In this document: piece by piece, positions 25,959-36,400 of the stretch
How the letters are laid out: the number at the start of each line of letters is the position of its first letter
Numbering within the stretch: position 1 is the stretch's first letter
NCBI GenBank assembly: GCA_019636555.1
Contig: JAHBXH010000001.1
Coordinates: 248,001 to 312,000 of the forward strand
Length of the DNA stretch: 64,000 nucleotides
From: Phycisphaeraceae bacterium
Lineage (GTDB): Bacteria; Planctomycetota; Phycisphaerae; Phycisphaerales; UBA1924
Reading direction: 5' to 3'
Program-made: the position numbers and the translations under genes
Notes under the pieces: generated by a model
Told to the model about the DNA's origin: nothing
What the model saw: the letters and a program-made list of their open reading frames with translations, nothing else
The model's database searches: none

Positions 25959-26535
25959 GGGCGCGATCTCCGTGCGTCGGCGCGATGCCGACAACTGATT
26001 CTTCGGCGTGCATGGCTCTCGCAAGTGCTCCCCTGGCCCGGAAAAGCGTGATCCGCACACGGGCTCCGGTCCACGCGAACACCCGCGCGATGTCGCGAAT
26101 TTCGAGGTTTTCTCCGTAGCGGAGCCAGACCGCGGTCGCCGCTTGGGGCGAAAGCACGCGGTCCACCAGCGACCAAAGCTCGACGCAAGCCTCGGCGTGC
26201 GCCAACGGATCGGGGTCGATGCGCGAGGGCTCCCGCGAGAGCGCTCCGAGGGGGATGCGCCGGCGACGGTGCTCGTTCATGACCACGCTGTTGGCGACGG
26301 CGAGCAACCACGGAAGGAATCCGCTGCGGCTCGGTCGATATGTTGGCAACTTCAGCCACGCCCGGAGCAGCGCCGATTGTGCGAGATCCTCCGCGTGATC
26401 GCGCGAGCCGGAGCGGCGGACAAGAAACGTGTAGAGCGGCGCGGCGTACATTTGCGCCAGCGCACCGAAGGCCTGCCGGTCGCCTTCAACGGCGCGATCG
26501 ATCAATACATGCTCATCGGGCTGCTCGGTCGCCAC
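25948..26535 (-). CDS. ECF-type RNA polymerase sigma factor
   Basis: 195 residues. Region 2 (DRQAFGALAQMYAAPLYTFLVRRSGSRDHAEDLAQSALLRAW, split here as residues ~19-60) and region 4 (LSPQAATAVWLRYGENLEIRDIARVF..., about 130-175) are clear; no region 3 is present. It lies 12 bp after a secreted-protein gene and overlaps a single-pass membrane protein gene, so the three form one leftward operon that may sense an envelope condition. No target promoter can be named. Confidence 0.87.
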   Translation of the reverse strand: MATEQPDEHVLIDRAVEGDRQAFGALAQMYAAPLYTFLVRRSGSRDHAEDLAQSALLRAWLKLPTYRPSRSGFLPWLLAVANSVVMNEHRRRRIPLGALSREPSRIDPDPLAHAEACVELWSLVDRVLSPQAATAVWLRYGENLEIRDIARVFAWTGARVRITLFRARGALARAMHAEESVVGIAPTHGDRAHAL

Positions 26536-26547
26536 TCGGTTCTCCGA

Positions 26548-27522
26548 TTAGTCGCCCGCCTTTTCGCGCTTCTTGCTCCTGCGGTCATCGTCCCGGTCGT
26601 CGTCCTCGTCTTCCGACATCTCCTTTGCGAGCTTGTTTGCCGCGGCGACGGCGTCGGATGCGCTCCACTTGGTCGAGAGCAGCAGGTGTGTGCCGTCGGT
26701 TTTCGCGCCGAACGCGTCGAGCGCCTGGCGCAACCCGGAAAGTTCCTTGTGCTCGTTGAGCGCCATGCGGCCGAAGGCGACAAGACCCTGCGCCATCTGC
26801 TGAACATCGCTCGCGGTCTTCGCGGACGAGAGCTCGACGTCGGCGCTGGCGAACATGTTCTCGCCCGATTCCCCGGCATCGATCACCGCCGAGCGTACCT
26901 CGCGGATCACGGCGGTCGGCCCGTCGTCATCCCGATCGAGCAGCTTCGCGGGAAGCTCGCGCACATCCGCGAAGAAGAACGATCCGGCGGCGGGCGTCGC
27001 GCCGCCTTTTTGCGCCGGAGATTTGCCGTCGACCGTCTTGAGCGCCGTGATGAGCGGCTCCCAGTTATCGCTGATGAACGCCAGGCGCGAGTTGCCTTCG
27101 GCGCGGACGAATCCGTACTTGCGCTCTCCCTTGTCTTCCCAGCTCAAGAGTTCGTAGCCCTCGCTGCTCATCGGCTTGGCGTGCGGCTCGGTCTTGAGGT
27201 GCTTCCAGAGCGCGTCGATGGCCTCGGTGGCGCGCACGACGACCACCGGCTCCTCGGCATCCACCGAGGGCATGAAGACCGTGACGCCCAGAAAATCTCG
27301 GAACGGCTCGATGCCAAACGCCTTGAGCGCGTCCAGCCCGCCGAGCTTGAAATGGTCGCGGTTCTTGATGATCTCCTGCCCGAGCTGCGAGCCGGCGAAT
27401 GCCTCGACATCGATGTGCGCCGTGACCGCGGCATCCGCGGGGATCAGCGCCCGATTAAGCGGAGAAGCGAGCGCCGAGAGCGGAAGAACCAGGCCTGCAA
27501 GGAAAAAGAGTTGATTTCGCAT
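26548..27522 (-). CDS. Secreted hypothetical protein, first gene of the ECF sigma operon
   Basis: 324 residues. A signal peptide (MRNQLFFLAGLVLPLSALA) is followed by a mixed alpha/beta domain (VTAHIDVEAFAGS ... ALWKHLKTEPHAKPMSSEGYELLSWEDKGERKYGF). The C-terminus is acidic then basic (EDEDDDRDDDRRSKKREK). It resembles no family I can name, but long periplasmic proteins paired with ECF sigma factors recur in planctomycetes. Co-transcription with the sigma gene (12-bp gap) is likely. Confidence 0.7.
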   Translation of the reverse strand: MRNQLFFLAGLVLPLSALASPLNRALIPADAAVTAHIDVEAFAGSQLGQEIIKNRDHFKLGGLDALKAFGIEPFRDFLGVTVFMPSVDAEEPVVVVRATEAIDALWKHLKTEPHAKPMSSEGYELLSWEDKGERKYGFVRAEGNSRLAFISDNWEPLITALKTVDGKSPAQKGGATPAAGSFFFADVRELPAKLLDRDDDGPTAVIREVRSAVIDAGESGENMFASADVELSSAKTASDVQQMAQGLVAFGRMALNEHKELSGLRQALDAFGAKTDGTHLLLSTKWSASDAVAAANKLAKEMSEDEDDDRDDDRRSKKREKAGD

Positions 27523-27612
27523 ATTGGCTCCTGTTGAAGGTGTCTACGCGCCGCCCGCGCCCCCGCGTTACAGGAATTGGGATTTCATGCCGCGAATTGT
27601 TGCGTGCGGCCC

Positions 27613-28488
27613 CTAGCCGCGTACCCGACCGGCCATTTGGGCGACCTTCCGGGCGATCTCGCGCTCGTACCAATAAAGCAGCCCGGCGTACTTGAGGCCC
27701 GCGGGCCCGTCGAGAATGGCGCCCTTCAGAATCACCGTGTGCAGCCAGCGCAGTTGCGGGCGCAGAGGCATCCGCGCCGCCAGCCCCTTCAGCGCCCGTC
27801 GGCGCGCGATCGGATCACTCGAAAAAAGCCCGCCCCACGACACGCCCTCGCTGCCCGCGCGTGCCGCGAGGATTTCATTTGCTTCGAGCGTGCTGTACCG
27901 GTCGTGGCGCGTCCGCCACTCATCAAGCCCCTTCGAGAAGTTGTAGTGCACATACGGCTGGACGAGAGTTCCAACCCTGCCGCTCGTCTCTTCGCGCTGG
28001 CCGTGGCCGTGATCGTTGAAACGCATGCGCGTCTTGTGAAACAACCGCATCTGATACGCCGGATACCCGCTCGCACGCCGGATCCATGCGCCGTCGAGGA
28101 TCATCTGGTTGGCGACAAAGAAGCCCGCCTCCGTCGGCGAACGCCCGATCACCTCCGCCATCTCGCGCACCAGCTCCGGCGTAAAGCGCTCGTCCGCATC
28201 GAGATGAAAGACCCAGTCGTGCTCGAGCGGGATGTTGTCGATCGCCCAATTGCGCTGCGCACCGAACGACTTGAACGGGTTCACGAACACCTTCGCTCCC
28301 GCCGCGCGCGCGATCTCGACCGTCCGATCCGACGACCCGGAATCGAGCACATGCACATCATCCGACCATGAACAGCTCTCGATTGCGCCTTGAATATTGC
28401 TTTCTTCGTTCAGCGTCAGAATCACCACCGAGATCCGCGGCCGCGGCCCCTGATATCCCTTCCCGATCTCGTCCAGTTTTCTGCTCAA
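27613..28488 (-). CDS. Glycosyltransferase family 2
   Basis: 291 residues. GT-A features: RISVVILTLNEESNIQGAIES at the nucleotide-binding end, DSGSSDRTVEIA, and the DxD-type HLDADERFTPEL. The C-terminal region RMRFNDHGHGQREETSGRVG ... YVHYNFSKGLDEW resembles the WaaE/KdtX-like beta-glucosyltransferase group that acts on lipid-linked glycans. Divergent from the GT4 gene across a 214-bp gap that shows nothing else. Confidence 0.85.
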   Translation of the reverse strand: MSRKLDEIGKGYQGPRPRISVVILTLNEESNIQGAIESCSWSDDVHVLDSGSSDRTVEIARAAGAKVFVNPFKSFGAQRNWAIDNIPLEHDWVFHLDADERFTPELVREMAEVIGRSPTEAGFFVANQMILDGAWIRRASGYPAYQMRLFHKTRMRFNDHGHGQREETSGRVGTLVQPYVHYNFSKGLDEWRTRHDRYSTLEANEILAARAGSEGVSWGGLFSSDPIARRRALKGLAARMPLRPQLRWLHTVILKGAILDGPAGLKYAGLLYWYEREIARKVAQMAGRVRG

Positions 28489-28702
28489 TGGACCGCCCCG
28501 GAGCCCGCCGTATCCGCCAGGCAGTGCGCCGCCTTGGTATGGCGGGGGTGAAGAGTTGGCGGAATCAGGGGCTTCATGCGTCCGGATCCAAATATCGGGT
28601 CAATCCCGATCTCAATCCTTACGATAAATGCGGAAGCCGCGGCTGTCCGTGCGCCGACCTTCCGCACGCCAACAATCGGGGCTTCCCGCTCGATTCCGAC
28701 CC

Positions 28703-30025
28703 ATGTCCATCCGCGAAACTCCCACCCCAACCTCCAAGCCTCGGGTTCTGATCCTGAACCAGTTCTACGTGCCCGACGTCGCCTCGACTGGCCACTTGTT
28801 GCATGAATTGGCGACCGATCTCGTGAGGCGGGGCTTCTTCGTGCAGGTTGATACCTGCCGCCCCTGCTACGGGCCGCGCGAGACCTGGCAGCCGGTCGAA
28901 CTCCGCGAGTGGCGCGACGGCGTCTACGTTCGGCGACTCGTCACCACGCGTTTCAGCAAGGATCGCCTCCCCGGGCGCATCCTCAATTTTCTGACGTTCA
29001 TGGTCCCGCTCACCCTGCGCATGCTGTTCCTCAGCCGGGGCGACACCGTCCACCTTTACACCACCAATCCGCCCTTTCTTGGAATCATCGGCGCCGTCGT
29101 CAGCATGGTGCGTCGCCACCGCTACGTGAAGCTCTTGCACGACGCCTATCCCGAGATGGCGGTTTGGGTCGGCACGATCAAGGCGGGCGGGCTGATCGAA
29201 AAACTGTGGCACATGGGCAACAAGCTCATCTACAAGCGAGCGGAGCACACGATCGTTCTCTGCGAGAGCGCCAAGCGACTCGTCGTCGAGAACTATGGGC
29301 TCGATCCGGCACGTGTGCACGTCATCTACAACTGGGCGGATGCGCGCGAACTCACACCCAAGCCCAAGGAAGAAAGCGACTTCGCCAAGAAGAACGGACT
29401 GCTCGAGCCGTTCACGGTTCTCTATTCCGGCAACCTGGGGCTCTACTACGACTTTGAAACGCTGCTCGACGCCGCGGAGATTCTCAAAGACGAGAACTTC
29501 CGCCTCGTGCTTATCGGCGCCGGCGGACGCAGGGCGTGGATCGGCGAACAGATCGCCAGGCGCGGCCTGAAGAACACGCTGCTGCTTCCCTACCAGCCTT
29601 TCGAAAAACTCCCTGATTCCCTCACGGCCTGCGACGCCAGTTTCGTCACGATCGCGAAAGGAGTCGAGGGGATCAGCTTCCCCAGCAAGCTGTATTCATC
29701 GCTCGCGGTGGGACGGCCGATCATCGCGATCAGCGAGGAGCGTTCGGAATTGCGCGCTCTCGTCGACGAGCACGATGTCGGGCTCTGGTTCAAGGTCGGC
29801 GACGGCGCCGGACTCGCCGCGGGAATCCGCTCGCTCATGGCCGACCCGGGCATGACCCGGCGCAAGGGCCGCAACGCCCGCGCGCTCTTCGAGCGCGAGT
29901 TCACGCTCGAAGCCGCGGGCGAGAAATATGCAAAGGTCCTGCTCGAGGCCTTCCCGCCCGGCACGCCCGCGCCAAGGCCTCCGAATACCGAGCCGCAACC
30001 CGTGGCGAGCGTCGCGGCGACTTGA
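28703..30025 (+). CDS. Glycosyltransferase family 4
   Basis: 440 residues. GT-B fold: N-terminal domain starting PRVLILNQFYVPDVASTGHLLHELATDLVRRG; C-terminal domain with VLYSGNLGLYYDFETLLDAAEIL, the LPYQPFEKLPDSL segment and the nucleotide-sugar EGISFPSKLYSSLAVGRPII (EX7E-like). The N-terminal resemblance is to WbuB-type glycosyltransferases. The ATG at 28703 leaves a normal short N-terminus; the open frame upstream overlaps the promoter region. Part of the polysaccharide neighbourhood of 21-30 kb. Confidence 0.87.
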   Translation: MSIRETPTPTSKPRVLILNQFYVPDVASTGHLLHELATDLVRRGFFVQVDTCRPCYGPRETWQPVELREWRDGVYVRRLVTTRFSKDRLPGRILNFLTFMVPLTLRMLFLSRGDTVHLYTTNPPFLGIIGAVVSMVRRHRYVKLLHDAYPEMAVWVGTIKAGGLIEKLWHMGNKLIYKRAEHTIVLCESAKRLVVENYGLDPARVHVIYNWADARELTPKPKEESDFAKKNGLLEPFTVLYSGNLGLYYDFETLLDAAEILKDENFRLVLIGAGGRRAWIGEQIARRGLKNTLLLPYQPFEKLPDSLTACDASFVTIAKGVEGISFPSKLYSSLAVGRPIIAISEERSELRALVDEHDVGLWFKVGDGAGLAAGIRSLMADPGMTRRKGRNARALFEREFTLEAAGEKYAKVLLEAFPPGTPAPRPPNTEPQPVASVAAT

Positions 30026-30093
30026 GCACGGGAACAATCTTCCGAGCCACGCATCAAAGAGTGTCGCGAACCGTGGCGGGCCGGAGTGTTCCT

Positions 30094-33000
30094 ATGCGCC
30101 GATTTCTTGCGCTCGTTGCCTTTGCCGCCTTCTGCAGCGTCGGGTTCGCCGGGCCATGGCAACTCCAATCCTTGCTGCCCCAGCTCCCCGACGAGGCCCG
30201 ATCAGTCGCCCAAAAACAAGCCTTTCGCTCCCGCATCTTCCGCGCCGATTTCAAGACTCTTCGCGAACAAGTGGATGTCGCTGCGAGATCGGGTGCAAAT
30301 CCCGCCGCAGCCTTCGAAGTCCCCATGCCCGACGGCTCCACCCAGCGCTTCCGAATCTTCGAAGTCCCCTGCATGGACCCCGCACTCGCGGCACAATACC
30401 CAAATTTGAAAACCTACGCCGGCGAATCGCTCGAAACGCCCGGCGCGACCGTTCGCCTCAGCCTCACTTCACGCGGCTTCCACGCCATGATCCTCTCGCC
30501 GGAGGGCGATGTCTTCGTCAACCCCGCCGCCGAATTGCCGACCGATCGCACCGAGTTCTATGTTTCGTTCCGCAAAGAAGATTCGGCGGACCAGGGGACC
30601 GCGCTCGATTGCCGCGTGATCGATGCGAACGTCGCGCGCGAAATGCCATCAATCTTTGCGCAGTCCACCGTTGCCCGAGGGGCCACGCTCAACACGCTCA
30701 TCCTGGGGTTCCTTCCGACCGCGGAGTGGTCGATTCTCCACGGCGGCACCGTCGAACTCGCGCTCTCCGCGCTCGTCGAGCACATCAGCCGCATCAGCGC
30801 GATCTTCGAGCGCGATTTCTGCGTCCGCTTCCTCCTCCCGGCCAAGCAGGACCAACTCATCCAGCTCGACCCCGCGACCGATCAGCTCACCAACTCCAGC
30901 ACCGAAGCGCTCTTCAGTCAAAGCAGCAACTTCCAGCGCTTAGTGCCCAACCTGCAAACAAACGTGCGCCAGATCATCGGCACTTTCGGCGGCGGCGTCG
31001 CCAGCCTGCGCTCCGTTTGCACTCCGACCGCCAGCGTCGCCAATTCCGGTCTCGCCGTCGACTATCCCTACACAACCATGGTCGCCTGCCACGAACTCGG
31101 CCATCAGTTCGGCGCCAATCACACCTTCAGCGGCGCGGGAGAGCGCTGCGGACCAAACTTCGGTGTCGGAATCGAGCCCGGAGGCGGTTCCACCATCATG
31201 TCCTACGGACGCCAGTGCTACCCCGACTCGATCGTCAACGAATCCGAACTCATGTTCCACGCCTTCAGCATCCACGAGATGTACCCCGACACTTCCCGCT
31301 GCGGCACGGTCACCGGCACCGGCAACACCGCTCCAGTCTTAGATCTCCCGCCCGGTCTGGTTCTCTTCGCGCCCTCGAACACGCCGCTCCGGCTCCCCGC
31401 AATCGTCTCCGATGCCGAAGGCGATCCGGTCACGCTCGCGTGGGCCCAGTCCAGCCCGGGCCAGCAATACAGCCTCGACGCCGGCGATACCGGCATCAAT
31501 TCGATCATCCGCACTTGGCTTCCCACGACAGATCTCGTCCGCGTCATCCCCGCGTGGCCCTACCTGCTCAGCAACACCAATTCTCCGGGCGAAATCTTGC
31601 CGACGAAAGCGCGCACGCTCGAGATGGAGCTCATCGGGCGCGACAATCACCCCGGCGCCGGCGGCACATCCTGGCTCGTCGCGCCCATCAACGTCGTCGT
31701 CACACCCGAGCCATTCGCAATCCTTTCGCCGAACGACTCCGCCGTCCGTTCCGCGGGCCCGATGCTTGTCACCTGGCGCACCGCAGGCACACAGAGCGCG
31801 CCGTTCAATCTCGCAAACGTGCGCATCAGCCTGATGCGTGATGATGACGATCGCAGCCCGCTCGTTCTCGCCGCGACCACGCCCAACGACGGCTCCGAAG
31901 TCGTCGCGGTCCCCGACGACTTTGCTTCGCCTGGCGCCCGCATCATCGTGCAGCCGGTGAACGGCGTGTTCTTTGATGTCTCGCGCACCGCGTTTCCCGT
32001 CTATCCGCGCCAATCGCCCGGCCCGGACATTCATGTCGCTTCATCGCCGCGCATCGCCGACGACTTCGCCGATGGAAACAACAACGGGATCGCCGAAGTG
32101 GGGGAGAGTCACGTTCGACTCTACCTGCCGTTGCTGAATTCGGGTTTCGGCAGCGCTTCCGATGTCTGGGCATCGCTCGAGAGCGCGGCGCCGACCATCA
32201 CCACCGTTGTCGACCGCGCCAACTGGAACACCATCGCTTCGGGTTCCGTTGCCGAAAACACAACTCCTTTTGTCTTCGCAATCTCTCCGTCTCACCCCTG
32301 CGGCACGTCCGCCCAGTTTCTGCTCACCGTTCACTTTGGCGATTCGCAGACGCTTCAGGAGCCGATCGAGCTCGCCATCGGCGACAGCACCGAGATCAGC
32401 TCGCCGCAAGTCTTCTCCTATACCGGTCCCGCTGCGCCGATCCCTGATGGCGATGCGCAGGGCGTCTCCGTACCACTCGAAGTTCCTTCTTTGCCCGGCG
32501 ATCTCATCGACGTGAAATTCCGATTCGATGGCTCATCAAGCACCGACATGAATTCCACCGTCGTCGGCCTCAATCACCCGTTCGACGGCGATCTCGTCAT
32601 CACGCTTTCAAACCCCAGCGGCACTTCGATCGAGCTCGCGAATCGGCCCGGAGGCGTCGGCAATTTCGGTCACAACTTCGCCGCAACGCTCTTCGACATG
32701 GACCAGATCAAGTCGTACATCCAGCAGGAGATTCCCCGCCGCGCACCCTACGACGGCGTCTTCTGGCCCAAAGACGATTTGCGCAATCTCATCGATGCAA
32801 GCCCGCTCGGCACCTGGACTCTCCGCGTCGCCGATGTTCAGCCCGGCCAATTCACCGAGGCAACGCCGATCATCGCGCCCGCCGTTCGCCGCTTCAGCCT
32901 TCTGCTCACCTGCCGCCTGCCCGCTTTCTGCGCGCCCGCCGCGGCGTACTGCGCCGGCGATTTCGATCACAACAGCTTCGTTGATGATGCGGACTTCGTT

Positions 33001-33123
33001 CTCTTCGCTGTTGCCTACGACGCGTTCCAAACGGAAGCCGGCGATCTCAACGGCGACACGCTCACCGACGATGCCGATTTCGTTGAGTTCGCGGCAGCTT
33101 ACGACCGTCTCCTTTGTCCATGA
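30094..33123 (+). CDS. Secreted metzincin (reprolysin-like) metalloprotease with P-domain and dockerin-like tail
   Basis: 1,009 residues from the ATG at 30094 (signal peptide RRFLALVAFAAFCSVGFA). Propeptide-like region to about 200. Catalytic domain with the zinc-binding HELGHQFGANH at 333-343 and Met-turn IMSYG at 368-372, the HExxHxxGxxH...M signature of metzincins (M12B/reprolysin-like). Then Ig/fibronectin-like regions, a proprotein-convertase P-like beta domain around 800-960 (NHPFDGDLVITLSNPSGTS ... LGTWTLRVAD), and a two-cysteine dockerin-like tail (CAGDFDHN ... LLCP, inner cysteines absent). An extracellular protease, probably cell-surface retained. Confidence 0.9.
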   Translation: MRRFLALVAFAAFCSVGFAGPWQLQSLLPQLPDEARSVAQKQAFRSRIFRADFKTLREQVDVAARSGANPAAAFEVPMPDGSTQRFRIFEVPCMDPALAAQYPNLKTYAGESLETPGATVRLSLTSRGFHAMILSPEGDVFVNPAAELPTDRTEFYVSFRKEDSADQGTALDCRVIDANVAREMPSIFAQSTVARGATLNTLILGFLPTAEWSILHGGTVELALSALVEHISRISAIFERDFCVRFLLPAKQDQLIQLDPATDQLTNSSTEALFSQSSNFQRLVPNLQTNVRQIIGTFGGGVASLRSVCTPTASVANSGLAVDYPYTTMVACHELGHQFGANHTFSGAGERCGPNFGVGIEPGGGSTIMSYGRQCYPDSIVNESELMFHAFSIHEMYPDTSRCGTVTGTGNTAPVLDLPPGLVLFAPSNTPLRLPAIVSDAEGDPVTLAWAQSSPGQQYSLDAGDTGINSIIRTWLPTTDLVRVIPAWPYLLSNTNSPGEILPTKARTLEMELIGRDNHPGAGGTSWLVAPINVVVTPEPFAILSPNDSAVRSAGPMLVTWRTAGTQSAPFNLANVRISLMRDDDDRSPLVLAATTPNDGSEVVAVPDDFASPGARIIVQPVNGVFFDVSRTAFPVYPRQSPGPDIHVASSPRIADDFADGNNNGIAEVGESHVRLYLPLLNSGFGSASDVWASLESAAPTITTVVDRANWNTIASGSVAENTTPFVFAISPSHPCGTSAQFLLTVHFGDSQTLQEPIELAIGDSTEISSPQVFSYTGPAAPIPDGDAQGVSVPLEVPSLPGDLIDVKFRFDGSSSTDMNSTVVGLNHPFDGDLVITLSNPSGTSIELANRPGGVGNFGHNFAATLFDMDQIKSYIQQEIPRRAPYDGVFWPKDDLRNLIDASPLGTWTLRVADVQPGQFTEATPIIAPAVRRFSLLLTCRLPAFCAPAAAYCAGDFDHNSFVDDADFVLFAVAYDAFQTEAGDLNGDTLTDDADFVEFAAAYDRLLCP

Positions 33124-33457
33124 GTTGGATGACAGGTTGTGCTGGCCCGCGAAGCGGTCATAGCTTTGCCGAGCAAGACTCAGGCGTAGTCGTTATCGGA
33201 CACCTTTCGAATTGATCCTTCTCTGATTCCCTTTTGTCCCTCGCAGAACTCATGGAGCCTCTCCGATGGCAAGAAGCCGAGCCACTTTCGACTTCCGGTC
33301 ACCCGGCCACAGGCGGCCTCGGTTCGCATGGGCTCATTCATGAATTACACAGTGCCGCCTGGGACGATTCGAGTACGATTCTGCGAGCGACAACTTGGGG
33401 CGCGCGGGGCGACCCGCAATCCATGCCAGGGAACATTGGTTGCTGGAGCCGAGCGGT
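33124..33457. other. Non-coding gap, nothing recognised
   Basis: 334 bp between two large secreted-protein genes. No ribosomal or tRNA gene, no terminator with a T-tract and no repeat of the families seen elsewhere. It presumably carries the promoter of the 2,076-residue gene. Confidence 0.5.
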
Positions 33458-36400
33458 ATGTATCGAAATAATGCGATTGCGTGGGGCCGATTGCTTTCCG
33501 GTTTCGTCACAAGCATGGCCGGTCTTTCTTGCCGCGCGATCATGCTCGCTCTGGCGCTCGGGTGCGGCGTTTTTTCGGTTGAATGCGGCGCACAGACATT
33601 GACGTGGACCGGTGCCGGCGACGGCGTCACGTTTGGCATGGCCACAAACTGGTCTCCCAACGCGATTCCCGGCGCCGGAAACGACTGTGTCGTTCCCGCC
33701 GGCGCACCGACGATTCAGATCAACAACAACTTTGCGGTGAAATCGCTGACGACAGGGCGCGCGATGTCGCTCGGCAGCTGCTGCACGTTCACCCTTACAG
33801 GCGGATTGCAACTGCAATCGGGCGCGGTCTTTCAACTTGCGAATTCAGGTTCCTGCAGCGGGCTGATTTTTTCGGGCGGGACGCAGTCGATCTGGGGAAC
33901 CGGTGAAATCTCTGTCGTCACCATGGGGATCAATGGTTCGGGGATACTGCTCGTGAACAACGCGTCGGTGACGATCGCGTCGGGCGTGCGGGTCTCGTAC
34001 AGCGCCGCCGCGACTGGCACGTCGGCCTCGATCGAGGTTCCGTCGGGCTGCACGCTTACCAATCAGGGCGAAATCGCGCTCTCAAAGAGCAATGCCACCC
34101 TCTCGATCTGGAACGGCGGATCCTTCAGCAACCAGGGAACGCTGAGCGTGAGCGCCGGCACGCTGAAGCTCACCACGGGAGTCTGGACGAACAGCGGGAC
34201 GCTTTCGCTCACCGGCTCCGGAACGCTGAGTCTTGCCGGTCAGTTCTCGAGCCTCGGGCAGATTTCACGCTCCGGCGGAACGCTGATCGTGGGGGGGCAA
34301 TTCACCGGCCCGGAACTGGCCGCGACCGCCGCGACCGGCGAGATCATTCTCACAGCTGCCGATTTCACGGGCGTCACCCTGCGGGGAAACGGCGCCGTGG
34401 TGCGGGGCAGCGGCAATTCTTCGCTGCGCAATTGCGCGATTCTCGGCGAGGTGAAACTGACCTTCGGAGCGTGGACGATCCGTGACGGGCTCGAGGTGCG
34501 CGGGAGTTCGTCGCTGGCACTCTCGGGCTCTCCCACGCTTCGCTTTTCCGGCGGCTCGCAGAATGTCTGGGGAACCGGAACGATTTCCAATCCGTCGTTC
34601 TCGGTTGATCCGAGCACTTCGGTCACGGTTTCGCCAAGTGTGTCGATGACCTTCGGCGCAGGTGGCGCGAACCCGGTTCGGGGCGACGGTGGATTCTTCG
34701 TGGACTCAACCGGAACACTGACGACGCTCGGCGCCATCACACTGCTCGGGCCGTACTCGACTTTCTCGGTTACTGGAACCGGCGTCTACACCAACGCAGG
34801 CTCGATCACGGCGGGAGACACCAATTCGGTCAGGTTGCAGAGCGAGAACTGGGTCAACTCCGGAACCATCACCGGCAACGGTGCGTTCCTGACTTTCGCC
34901 GGCCGCTTCTCCGCACTCGGTTCGGTGACACGAACGGGCGGCACGCTCACCGTCGGAGGCACGTTTGTTGGCGCGGAGTTGCGCGCAAACAACGGAACAG
35001 GAAATATTTCCCTGGCAGATTTGTCGGCGGCCGGCGTGTTGTTCTCCGCCGATGGGAACAACACGATGTCGATCGAAGGAGCGGTCGCGCTCTCCGCGTG
35101 TACGCTCGCGGCGAATACAACTTACAAGTACTGCGGCGCGTTGACCGTGCAATCGGGTTTGACCCTTTCCGGCGGGGCGACGCTGACGATCCCTTCCAGC
35201 AGCTCCTGCTCGAAACCACCGATTTCCTTCGACGGCGGAACACAGCTTGTCTCAGGGCAGGGAACCATTCAGGGCCACGGAGGCAACGACTCCGACATCC
35301 TGATCAAGAACAATGCAACAGTGACCATCGGCCCGGATGTCGTTCTTCGGGTGCAAACGATCACAATCGAGAGCGGATCGCAGCTCACGAACAACGGCAC
35401 CATCGCCAGCGACGCCACCGGGATGCAAGTCTCGATCGGCGGTGCGGGAGCATTTACCAACAACAGCCTGGTCGTTGCTTCCGGCGGATCGATGACGCTC
35501 AGCGTCGCCTCGTGGACGAATAGCGGCATCTTCTCGGTTTCCGGCGGGTCATTGTTCAGTTTGCAAGGCACCTATTCATCGCTCGGAACGATCCAGCGAA
35601 CCGGCGGAACGATTGAGCTGAAGGGTACCTTTACCGGCTCGGCGCTCGCGGCGACTCCGGCCACCGGCGATCTCCAGCTGGCGAATCTGACTCTCACGGG
35701 CGTGGCGCTGAGCAGTTCCGGCGGCGCGAAACTGCGGCAGAAATACGGGTCGGGCGTTCTGGACGCCTGCAGCATCGCCGGCGAGATGGTCATCGGGCAG
35801 AGCGGTCAGTGTGTTGTTCGCAACGGGCTGACATTCATCGGTGGCGCCACGATCACGATCGATTCGGATGTTGCGAGCTATTCGGCGTCGCTCGTGCTCT
35901 CCGGCGGGCCGCAAACCATCGCCGGTACAGGCACCATCCAGTTCGCCTCAACAGCCGGCTCCGCTAATTTCAACCTGTCTTCGAACGCGATCGCCACGAT
36001 CGAGAGCGGCATCGTGGTCCGGAACAAGGCAGGATCGACCGGCTCGAAAATCGGCACCATCGTTCTCTTTGATAGTTCCGTGTGCACGATGCGCGGACAG
36101 GTCATTTCCGATGTTCCGGGGCGCAGCCTCGTGCTGACCGGCTATTTCGGCTCCAGCTTGGTCAACGAAGGCATGCTCGGCGCCGACGGCGCTTCGCTCG
36201 AAGTCTCGCCTCCCCTGTGGACCAATTCGGGCTTTTTGCTGCTGCAAAATAGCGGCATATTGACGCTCGGGGGTTCGTACTCGACGATCGGAGCGGTCAC
36301 GCGCTCCGGCGGCACGCTGATTCTGAACGGCACGCCCTCGAACCTGCAACTCTCGACCGATGATGCCGGCGGCGACATCGTGCTCGGCACCCCGACCCTG

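Noticed and set aside
33124..33457. Transposase remnant in the gap before the giant gene
   Set aside because: No inverted repeats or transposase-like residues could be made out.
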